From IMG/VR virus record IMGVR_UViG_3300032309_001379, positions 1-20,363 of that record: DNA of 20,363 nucleotides. One strand, 5' to 3'. The notes beneath the pieces are model-generated. The model was not told the origin of the DNA and did no database searches. It saw nothing but the letters and a program-made list of their open reading frames with translations. This document shows, one piece after another, positions 15,348-20,363 of this stretch (the first letter of the stretch is position 1; each line of letters starts with the position of its first letter). This stretch comes from a virus. The translations under genes and the position numbers were made by a program.

Positions 15348-15907
15348 GCCTGACAGTATACGAACAGCTTCGCGCTTGCCACGTCAAGCGGTGGCACATA
15401 GTGCAGACGTCGCGGGAGCAGACGCTGGCCGAGCATTCTTTCGCGGTAGCAGTGATCGCAGGATCCCTCGCGGCGGCTATGCGCTGGAAAGGCCTCTTGC
15501 AAGACTCGGGCAAGCTCAAGCTCTTGCAGTGGTCGCTCGCGCACGATATAATCGAGGTGCGCACCGGGGACATGCCGACGCCGTTCAAGCGAGACCTAGA
15601 AGCGGTAGGGGGTAAGGGTATCGTGGAAAAGGCCGAGGACCGAGTGGACAGCGAGACCATGGGGGCGTACCGGCAGGTGAAAGGCTCCGATATAGAAGCT
15701 ATAGTCAAGCTCGCGGACCAAATCGAGGCGATCTTCTTCCTGCAGGATAATGGTGTGGGGGCACACGCCAAGCAAGTGCTAGATGGCCTTCGGGCGATCC
15801 TCGCCGACATGGTGAACGAGACTGAGCGTTTGCATCCGACATTGAACGTGCGCGAGTCGGTTCGCCGCGTTTGCAACGATATAGGAATTACAGGGGGTTG
15901 GTTATGA
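15344..15907 (+). CDS. datZ: HD-domain dATP triphosphohydrolase (DatZ-type)
   Basis: DatZ removes dATP (dATP to deoxyadenosine and triphosphate) so the polymerase has only dZTP to place opposite T. This 187-residue protein is close in size to S-2L DatZ and shows the full HD set: H31 in TLAEHS, H67-D68 in LAHDIIE with E71, and D125 in KLADQIEA. The RWHIV turn (16-20) before the first His is typical of the YfbR-like 5'-nucleotidase/DatZ group. It is joined to the upstream gene and to the following zinc ribbon by ATGA overlaps. On sequence alone a YfbR-like dNMP phosphatase is the main alternative. The presence of purZ, mazZ and dpoZ in the same unit makes DatZ much more likely. Confidence 0.86.
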   Translation: MSLTVYEQLRACHVKRWHIVQTSREQTLAEHSFAVAVIAGSLAAAMRWKGLLQDSGKLKLLQWSLAHDIIEVRTGDMPTPFKRDLEAVGGKGIVEKAEDRVDSETMGAYRQVKGSDIEAIVKLADQIEAIFFLQDNGVGAHAKQVLDGLRAILADMVNETERLHPTLNVRESVRRVCNDIGITGGWL

Positions 15908-16119
15908 ATTGTATTAAGTGCGGCGAGGACACCCGAGTCACCACTACTTACCAAAATGCGAACGGCGTTACCCGCCGCCGCCGGACCTGCAATCACTGTG
16001 AATTTCGTTTCACCACCCGCGAAAGGCCGGAGATACCCGAATCACCCGAAGAGGAGAGGGAGGGACTTGACAACCTGTCCCACGTGTGGTATAATGGATC
16101 CCCGACCAACAAACCATAG
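15904..16119 (+). CDS. NrdR-like zinc-ribbon protein without ATP cone
   Basis: The start at 15904 forms ATGA with the datZ stop; an earlier in-frame ATG at 15871 would lie inside datZ. The 71-residue product opens with C3-x2-C6, then a basic strand VTRRRRTC (22-29), C29-x2-C32 and EFRFTTRE. This is the layout of the DNA-binding zinc ribbon of NrdR, the repressor of ribonucleotide reductase genes. The nucleotide-sensing ATP-cone domain is absent; the rest is an acidic Pro/Glu tail. It may bind DNA, perhaps at host NrdR boxes, or be a general zinc ribbon. Its last third overlaps a complete consensus promoter (16067-16095), and its stop codon is part of the next gene's leader motif. Zinc ribbon strong, NrdR relation moderate. 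Confidence 0.72.
   Translation: MNCIKCGEDTRVTTTYQNANGVTRRRRTCNHCEFRFTTRERPEIPESPEEEREGLDNLSHVWYNGSPTNKP
16067..16095 (+). promoter_or_regulatory. Consensus promoter inside the zinc-ribbon gene
   Basis: TTGACA (16067-16072), 17-base spacer, TGG then TATAAT (16090-16095). It is a perfect match with extended -10, lying entirely within coding sequence. It drives the deacetylase-family gene at 16131. Confidence 0.8.
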
Positions 16120-16125
16120 AGGACA
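16116..16125 (+). promoter_or_regulatory. ATAGAGGACA leader motif
   Basis: Copy of the shared leader motif, 5 bases before the ATG at 16131. Its second to fourth bases (TAG, 16117-16119) are the stop codon of the upstream zinc-ribbon gene. Confidence 0.6.
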
Positions 16126-16130
16126 TCACC

Positions 16131-16997
16131 ATGACTAGTACCCCCATATTCTACCACCCGGCCCAAGAGGTCTCCTACGACTTCATCTCGGTAGCGAAGA
16201 TTCCCGAATTCATCCACCAGTTGGAGGGCGATGTGCGATCGAACTTCGAGCCGTACACGGCGGTTGACTTCGAAGAGGCCCATCACCGCGAGTACGTCCG
16301 TGGTGTACTGAAGAATGTCGCCCCCAACGGGTTTAACACGATCGATCCCGAGATCACCAACTCGCTCCTCTACTCAAACGCTGGCCACTGGGCGGCGGCT
16401 AAACATGTACTCCAGCAAGGTGGCGTACGTGGTGGCGTGGCATGCTCCGCGACTCAGGGCTTCCACCACGCTCACTTCGAGGATGGCTACGGCTACTGCA
16501 CGTTCAACGGGCTGATGATCACCGCGATGAAGTCACTCCGGAACGGCGCGACGAATGTGTTGATTATCGACGGGGACGGGCACCACGGCGACGGCACTGA
16601 GGACGTGCTTGACCACCTGATGGTACGGGGCCGTGTGACGCACATCACTCGCCCGGACATTGGACGCCCAGTCCACTCGCACTGGAACGCCGAGATGTGG
16701 CAGTCGTTTGCTAAGGGATTGATTCGAAGCTCGAAGGCGGGTATAATACTATATCAGGCCGGTGCTGACGCTTGGGACCAAGATCCCTACGGTGCCGGGT
16801 ACCTGTCCAAGGAGGGTCTCGCGGCCCGCGATCGTGGCATTTTCACCGCCGCACGCGAAGCCGGAGTCCCATTAGTGTGGAATCTAGCAGGGGGATACTC
16901 GAAGCCGATGCAACACACGATCGACATCCACCTGCAAACGCTGGCGATCAGCGATGAGGTCTATTATGCCGCCAATCAAGAATCTCTCGTTCGCTGA
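16131..16997 (+). CDS. Histone-deacetylase-family zinc hydrolase (acetylpolyamine amidohydrolase-like)
   Basis: This 288-residue enzyme belongs to the arginase/deacetylase fold family that removes acetyl groups from lysines, polyamines or related amines. All key residues are present: the His pair H112-H113 in GFHHAHFEDGYGYCTFNG, the Asp-x-His metal site D149 and H151 in IIDGDGHHGDGTED (D147 likely the charge relay), the third zinc ligand D213 in YQAGADAWDQDP, and a catalytic-type Tyr, Y256, in AGGYS. GGYS is closer to bacterial AcuC and amidohydrolase-type proteins than to class I GGGGY enzymes. It has its own consensus promoter and leader motif, directly after datZ. The fold and active site are clear. 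The substrate (host protein acetyl-lysine, acetyl-polyamine or a modified nucleotide) cannot be told from sequence. Confidence 0.87.
   Translation: MTSTPIFYHPAQEVSYDFISVAKIPEFIHQLEGDVRSNFEPYTAVDFEEAHHREYVRGVLKNVAPNGFNTIDPEITNSLLYSNAGHWAAAKHVLQQGGVRGGVACSATQGFHHAHFEDGYGYCTFNGLMITAMKSLRNGATNVLIIDGDGHHGDGTEDVLDHLMVRGRVTHITRPDIGRPVHSHWNAEMWQSFAKGLIRSSKAGIILYQAGADAWDQDPYGAGYLSKEGLAARDRGIFTAAREAGVPLVWNLAGGYSKPMQHTIDIHLQTLAISDEVYYAANQESLVR
16719..16747 (+). promoter_or_regulatory. Possible internal promoter in the deacetylase gene
   Basis: TTGATT (16719-16724), 17-base spacer and TATAAT (16742-16747) without extended -10. It could give extra expression of the gene at 16966. It may be chance, since it lies inside coding sequence and has a weak -35. 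Confidence 0.3.
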
Positions 16998-18213
16998 CCT
17001 AATGGAGGGGGTGGGTAGGGGCCATCGTGCCATTGCCCGCACCCCGGACGCCCAGCGCATTCCGCTTGGGATGCGTCAAGCGCAAAAGGGTATGCTCCCA
17101 GCAGAAATCGTGGAGCAGTACAACAAGGCGGGAATTTTTGGCAAGACTTCCACCGGCGAACCGATCCGTGCGACGATGTCGAGTACCGATGAAGATGCGG
17201 TGGCCAAGGGATTCATGCCTAGAACCGGTAAGCTTCGGCTCGATCCCGAGAGCAAAGCTCCGAAAGATATAGATCAAGCGCACGCGATGGGTCAATATCC
17301 CAATATTACTTGGACCTACGGCCGCGCTCGCCCCGGTAAAGAAGACCTAGGGTATGGTATCCAAAAGTTCATGGAACAAGCCGCCGCTAACGATCTCCGC
17401 CGGACTCCGTCAATGCCCGATCCAGTGATGACCGAGCTTTACGCGATGGATGTCAAGCCCGAAGGGTACGGAATGCGAGACCCCAGTGCCGCGTGGTGGA
17501 AGAGCCTGCCCGCGAAAGGTAAGGAGATGTACGCGCTGGCGTACGACATGATGCGAGCACAGGGTCACGGCAACGTGGCGTCGCACTTGACCGATGTGAA
17601 TCAAGCGCGGCGGCTCGGCAATGTGGCGTCGCATTCACTCGGACACGGGGACTTACGGTTCATTTCGCCAGTAGAGGAGATGAGCCACATGCCCGGGATG
17701 TCTGGCCAGCTTTTCTCCGCTCCGATCAGCTCCGCGCACGGCGAGGATTACTACCTGAAGAAGCTATTCGGCGGTCCGGGCATGGTCGCGAATCGCAAGA
17801 CCGACGAATTCATGGATGCGGCGTCGGAGCTTCGCACGCCGGATTTTCTGTCGATGACACCCGAGCAGACGATCGGTACACTTCTCACACGTGAAGCGCA
17901 ACTGGCAGGAGCCTATGGCCCCGGCACGGGGACAGCGTCCCCACTACGATTCAGCCAAGTACGCCCGCACGAGAACGTTCTACTCAAAAATCTGGCCGAG
18001 CCGCACGTGGTAGCAAATCCCGGACGTATAGAGGGGGCTATGGGTCCCGCGACGCTCGGACGACAGGCTACGACCGAGGCCTTGATCCGTGGGATGCTTA
18101 AAGGGTACGACCCCGACGAGATCGTTGAGCGTTTGTTGCAAGACGCACCACCCGGCGGGTACAAGAATCGGTACAAAAAAGGAGGACTGGCTCATGCCGC
18201 AGTCATCTCTTAA
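16966..18213 (+). CDS. Large phage protein of unknown function
   Basis: The ATG at 16966 is preferred to one four codons upstream because ATGAGG (16954-16959) is then well placed as ribosome binding site. It overlaps the deacetylase gene by 32 bases. The 415-residue product is soluble. Its centre has a His-rich, repeat-like stretch: QGHGNVASHLTDVNQA followed by RRLGNVASHSLGHGDLRF, in which GNVASH occurs twice about 17 residues apart. The C-terminus ends NRYKKGGLAHAA, a KKGGLA-type tail I associate with large phage polyvalent or virion-associated proteins. I recognise no enzyme domain. It might be packaged and injected, or serve early after infection. The coding call is firm because the frame is long and coupled on both sides. 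Confidence 0.7.
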   Translation: MPPIKNLSFADLMEGVGRGHRAIARTPDAQRIPLGMRQAQKGMLPAEIVEQYNKAGIFGKTSTGEPIRATMSSTDEDAVAKGFMPRTGKLRLDPESKAPKDIDQAHAMGQYPNITWTYGRARPGKEDLGYGIQKFMEQAAANDLRRTPSMPDPVMTELYAMDVKPEGYGMRDPSAAWWKSLPAKGKEMYALAYDMMRAQGHGNVASHLTDVNQARRLGNVASHSLGHGDLRFISPVEEMSHMPGMSGQLFSAPISSAHGEDYYLKKLFGGPGMVANRKTDEFMDAASELRTPDFLSMTPEQTIGTLLTREAQLAGAYGPGTGTASPLRFSQVRPHENVLLKNLAEPHVVANPGRIEGAMGPATLGRQATTEALIRGMLKGYDPDEIVERLLQDAPPGGYKNRYKKGGLAHAAVIS

Positions 18214-18499
18214 TATAGACGGTATAGTTACCGAGCGCGGGGGTGCGTACGGCGACTACACGATCCAAGCCGAGATCGCACAGACGCTGAAGGATCTCTT
18301 TCGCGAGTGCCCGGGTTGGGACCGGCTGGAGTACCACCAGCGCGAATCGCTCGACATGATCGCGTGCAAGGCGTCCCGCATTTTGAACGGCGACCCGAAC
18401 CACCTTGACTCGTGGGTGGACATCGCGGGGTACGCGACCATCGTGGCGACACGAATACCAAAGGGGGGTATTGACAAGGCTACCCCACCTGTGTTATAA
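18194..18499 (+). CDS. DUF6378-like phage protein
   Basis: GGAGG lies 8 bases before the ATG at 18194; longer in-frame starts lack a ribosome binding site. The 101-residue helical protein has the features I recall for DUF6378: YGDYTIQAEIAQTLK (19-33), W42, then HQRESLDMIACKASRILNGD (48-67) and HLDSWVDIAGYATIV (70-84). The spaced acidic residues (E51, D54, D72, D76) recall all-alpha MazG-type pyrophosphatases, so a nucleotide-related role is possible but only by resemblance. It overlaps the upstream gene by 20 bases. Its final codons read through the TTGACA of the next promoter, and its stop TAA lies inside that promoter's TATAAT. Confidence 0.76.
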   Translation: MPQSSLNIDGIVTERGGAYGDYTIQAEIAQTLKDLFRECPGWDRLEYHQRESLDMIACKASRILNGDPNHLDSWVDIAGYATIVATRIPKGGIDKATPPVL

Positions 18500-18500
18500 T
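18471..18500 (+). promoter_or_regulatory. Promoter overlapping the end of the DUF6378-like gene
   Basis: TTGACA (18471-18476), 18-base spacer, TGT then TATAAT (18495-18500). The upstream gene's stop codon TAA occupies 18497-18499 inside the -10 box. Confidence 0.75.
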
Positions 18501-18507
18501 ACAGGGA

Positions 18508-18529
18508 CTGGATCAGTGAGACGATCCGG
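18508..18529 (+). other. Leader hairpin downstream of the promoter
   Basis: CTGGATC and GATCCGG pair as a 7 bp stem (one T-G) with loop AGTGAGAC at the 5' end of the expected transcript. A 5' stem of this kind can protect an mRNA from decay. No other leader in the window has it. Confidence 0.4.
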
Positions 18530-18546
18530 ACCAACCGATAGACCAC

Positions 18547-18556
18547 ATAGAGGACA
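18547..18556 (+). promoter_or_regulatory. ATAGAGGACA leader motif
   Basis: Third copy of the shared leader motif, 7 bases before the ATG at 18564. Confidence 0.6.
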
Positions 18557-18563
18557 TATAATC

Positions 18564-18860
18564 ATGGCAAAGACTACTACTAAACCCGTCGCGATCACCA
18601 CTGACATGGTGGACGAACTCGCCAGCGTGCGTGATCAGCTCAAGGCGTTGACCGCCCGCGAGAAGCACCTAAAGGAGATCTTCCGCGCCGGTGGCGACGC
18701 TATTTACCGTGGCGACCAGCATCAGATCGAGATCAAGTTCACCAAGCGTCCCCAGCTCGACATGGACGCCGTCCGTGCGAAGCTCCCGGCTGAGTGGATC
18801 GCCGAGAACACCGGCGAAGTCGAGGTGATGAACATTCGTCAGATGGAGATCGTAAAATGA
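18564..18860 (+). CDS. Small coiled-coil phage protein
   Basis: The ATG at 18564 follows a promoter and the shared leader motif. The 98-residue protein has a helical, probably coiled-coil segment (about 14-44: DMVDELASVRDQLKALTARE...) and a beta-rich second half (YRGDQHQIEIKFTKRPQLDMDAVRAKLP). It ends with a short strand pair (EVEVMNIRQMEIVK). This matches a common small phage protein type often near exonuclease or recombination genes, with no tested role I know of. The coiled coil plus beta layout is similar to the gene at 8092. ATGA couples it to the membrane protein that follows. Confidence 0.72.
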   Translation: MAKTTTKPVAITTDMVDELASVRDQLKALTAREKHLKEIFRAGGDAIYRGDQHQIEIKFTKRPQLDMDAVRAKLPAEWIAENTGEVEVMNIRQMEIVK

Positions 18861-19075
18861 AGCCCACCCCGTATACTACCAAAACCGGCATCCAGATCGG
18901 GTGCGACTATCAGCCCCCACAGACGTGGGAGCCGAGCGCGGACATGGAAAGGCTCCAGTCCTCGTTGCTCAATCCCGAATACCGCCCAACGGCCGAACGC
19001 ATTTGGGACGCTATCCTTTGGACCCTCAGTGTCGCACTGCTTGCGATGCTCATTATAGGAGTACACTATGCATGA
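18857..19075 (+). CDS. Small single-helix membrane protein
   Basis: This 72-residue protein starts by ATGA overlap with the previous gene. The N-terminal 45 residues are polar and begin with YTTKTGIQIGCDYQPP (6-21), a pattern I recall from other short phage proteins. Residues about 51-70 (AILWTLSVALLAMLIIGVHY) form one clear membrane helix at the C-terminus, with the soluble part probably in the cytoplasm (tail-anchored). It could act in superinfection exclusion or host takeover, but nothing in the sequence decides this. It lacks partners such as an endolysin nearby, so a holin role is unlikely. Confidence 0.68.
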   Translation: MKPTPYTTKTGIQIGCDYQPPQTWEPSADMERLQSSLLNPEYRPTAERIWDAILWTLSVALLAMLIIGVHYA

Positions 19076-19253
19076 CGACGACGTCGAGGTGGACGAGGGC
19101 GCGAACACTTGCCCCGTCTGCAATGCGGGTATGGCTACCAAGTGCTTGGAGTCAAAGACCGACCCTCGACACGACATCTTTTGGGCGAAATATGGCTACC
19201 AGTGCGAAGAGTGTGGTCACCAAGGCGACACTTGGGAAGTACTGGGCGATTAG
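19068..19253 (+). CDS. Small zinc-ribbon protein
   Basis: AGGAG precedes the ATG by 6 bases, and the gene overlaps the membrane-protein gene by 8 bases. The 61-residue product has an acidic start (MHDDDVEVDEG), then C15-x2-C18 and C46-x2-C49 in NTCPVCNAG and YQCEECGHQG, a two-knuckle zinc ribbon, with an extra Cys26. Such small phage ribbons may bind nucleic acid or a host protein. No other domain is present. A promoter starts 7 bases after its stop. Confidence 0.68.
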   Translation: MHDDDVEVDEGANTCPVCNAGMATKCLESKTDPRHDIFWAKYGYQCEECGHQGDTWEVLGD

Positions 19254-19260
19254 ACGATAC

Positions 19261-19289
19261 TTGACAGGTTATCGCACCTGTGTTATAAT
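19261..19289 (+). promoter_or_regulatory. Consensus promoter for the DUF932 gene
   Basis: TTGACA (19261-19266), 17-base spacer, TGT then TATAAT (19284-19289): perfect boxes with extended -10 in a 74-base gap between genes. Confidence 0.8.
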
Positions 19290-19308
19290 TCATTCTTCAT
19301 CAACACTT

Positions 19309-19318
19309 ATAGAGGACA
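19309..19318 (+). promoter_or_regulatory. ATAGAGGACA leader motif
   Basis: Fourth copy of the shared leader motif, 9 bases before the ATG at 19328. Confidence 0.6.
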
Positions 19319-19327
19319 CTTCAGATC

Positions 19328-20308
19328 ATGGCACACGAACTTAACTTCAATTCCGCTGGTAAAGCTTCAATGGCGTACGCAGGAGAGACACCTTGGCACG
19401 GACTCGGCCAACAGTTGACCCCGGACGCCCCCCTCGACGTTTGGACTCGCGAAGCGGGTCTAGACTGGGAAGTCAAAAAGGGCGCGATCGCCTACGAGGT
19501 GCGCGACGAGGAGAATAACCCCGTCCGCATGCAGACCGTACCAGCACGCTGGGCATTGTACCGCTCCGACACTGGTGCGCCCTTGTCCGTCATGTCGAGC
19601 AATTACCACATCACCCAGCCCCGCGCCGTGATGGAATTCTTCCGCGACTTGACCGAAGGCGGCGACTTCAAGATGGAGACCGCTGGTGTCTTGCGCAATG
19701 GCTCCACCTATTGGGCGTTGGCCAAGGCCGAGGATTCGTTCGACGTGGGCGGCGGTGACGTGGTCCTGCCTTACCTACTGCTCGCGACGTCTTGCGACGG
19801 CTCAATGTCGAACACCGCCCAGTTCACGACTACTCGTGTCGTGTGCAACAACACGCTGTCGCTCGCCGTGGCGAACAAGACCGGCCAAATCCGCGTGCCG
19901 CACAGCACCCAGTTCAACGCCGACAAGTTCAAGGCGGAACTCGGCCTGTGCGCGGACACTTGGAGCCAGTTCAAGACCAGTGCTACGTCGCTGTCCAAGC
20001 GCAAGGTGTCGAAAGAGGAGGCGGCCCGCTACTTCCTCGACGTGTTCTACGGCGACGAAGCCGAGTCGATCGACGTCGAAGCCAAGCGTCCGATGATCGA
20101 GCTGGTCACCAAGATCTACCTCGACGGCGTGGGCCAGCGAGCCAAGACCGCCCAAGGCACAGCGTGGGGACTCTTGAACGCCGTCACCCGCTTCGCCGAT
20201 CACGAGCGCAAGGCCGCATCCCGCGACACTCGCTTGCAGTCCGCTTGGTTCGGTGCCGGTGCCCGCTTGAAACGCGACGCATTGACACAGGCGATGGCCA
20301 TGGTATAA
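19328..20308 (+). CDS. DUF932 (phage/plasmid-like) protein
   Basis: This 326-residue protein fits the DUF932 / phage-plasmid-like family: N-terminal ETPWHGLGQQL (20-30) and AGLDWEVKKGA (43-53), MSSNYHITQPRAVMEFF (89-105), and the core LLATSCDGSMSNTAQFTTTRVVCNNTL near residues 150-175. Family members occur in many phages and plasmids, often as an abundant early protein. Some were proposed to act in DNA transfer or anti-restriction, but no activity is established to my knowledge. It has its own consensus promoter and leader motif, so it is probably highly expressed. Its stop TAA falls inside the -10 box of a further promoter that drives a gene beyond the window. Confidence 0.85.
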   Translation: MAHELNFNSAGKASMAYAGETPWHGLGQQLTPDAPLDVWTREAGLDWEVKKGAIAYEVRDEENNPVRMQTVPARWALYRSDTGAPLSVMSSNYHITQPRAVMEFFRDLTEGGDFKMETAGVLRNGSTYWALAKAEDSFDVGGGDVVLPYLLLATSCDGSMSNTAQFTTTRVVCNNTLSLAVANKTGQIRVPHSTQFNADKFKAELGLCADTWSQFKTSATSLSKRKVSKEEAARYFLDVFYGDEAESIDVEAKRPMIELVTKIYLDGVGQRAKTAQGTAWGLLNAVTRFADHERKAASRDTRLQSAWFGAGARLKRDALTQAMAMV

Positions 20309-20309
20309 T
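20282..20309 (+). promoter_or_regulatory. Promoter at the end of the DUF932 gene
   Basis: TTGACA (20282-20287), 16-base spacer, TGG then TATAAT (20304-20309). The DUF932 stop TAA (20306-20308) is within the -10 box. The 54 bases left after it show no start with a ribosome binding site, so the controlled gene lies beyond the window. Confidence 0.75.
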
Positions 20310-20363
20310 CGTGGTGTCCATGGTTCCCCGCAGTTGCCATGAGATCTTAAAGGGGGCTTCGGC

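Noticed and set aside
15524-15552. TTGCAG-17-TATAAT inside datZ
   Set aside because: The -35 matches only three bases and the TATAAT is formed by codons of the conserved HD motif (HDII); likely forced by protein sequence.
15344-15907. YfbR-like 5'-deoxynucleotidase instead of DatZ
   Set aside because: Not excluded by motifs alone, but the adjacent purZ and mazZ favour DatZ; kept as the main alternative in the entry.
1-20363. tRNA genes, CRISPR array, insertion sequence, integrase or lysis genes
   Set aside because: I looked for cloverleaf ends, regularly spaced repeats, transposase motifs, recombinase motifs and holin/endolysin signatures and found none.

Overview
The window is about 20 kb of a tailed double-stranded DNA phage with roughly 55-60% GC. 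All supported genes lie on the + strand, packed with ATGA or TGATG overlaps. The gene content (phage DNA polymerase, primase, helicases, ejection-type virion proteins, many short phage-only proteins) rules out ordinary chromosome. Near-consensus sigma-70 promoters and GAGG-type ribosome binding sites suggest a bacterial host that uses normal sigma-70 signals, perhaps a proteobacterium. The host cannot be named from the sequence.

The main result is a recognisable 2-aminoadenine (Z) genome cassette. A family A DNA polymerase (dpoZ, 11079-12914) is followed directly by a PurZ-type adenylosuccinate synthetase with Ser in place of the catalytic Asp (12920-14047), a MazG-fold nucleotide pyrophosphohydrolase (mazZ, 14013-14516) and, two genes later, an HD-domain dATPase-like protein (datZ, 15344-15907). 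From what is known of phages S-2L and phiVC8, MazZ would make dGMP from dGTP. PurZ would condense dGMP with aspartate, and host PurB and kinases would complete dZTP. DatZ would remove dATP, and DpoZ would build DNA in which Z replaces A. This phage also carries an AEP-type PrimPol (4444-6006).

Layout. 1-4020: end of a late operon, with a partial C-terminus and two large proteins that look like internal virion or ejection proteins. 4021-4443: the only long non-coding stretch, holding three hairpins, a cluster of GTTCCA/TGGAAC repeats and two oppositely directed promoters sharing a palindromic -10 box; it is a candidate control region or replication origin. 4444-7720: PrimPol and an SNF2-type helicase. 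7761-10747: two small phage proteins, a putative ssDNA-binding-type protein and a UvrD-like helicase. 10816-15907: a small protein with an E. coli SSB-like tail, then the Z cassette with two unknown genes inside it. 15904-16119: an NrdR-like zinc ribbon without an ATP cone. 16131-16997: a complete histone-deacetylase-family enzyme. 16966-20308: a 415-residue protein of unknown function, a DUF6378-like protein, three small proteins (coiled coil, one-helix membrane protein, zinc ribbon) and a DUF932 protein.

At least six well-formed promoters punctuate the early region. Four leaders carry the same ATAGAGGACA ribosome-binding motif. Two stop codons lie inside a -10 box, and another promoter lies wholly inside a coding sequence. 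No tRNA, CRISPR array, insertion sequence or integrase was found.
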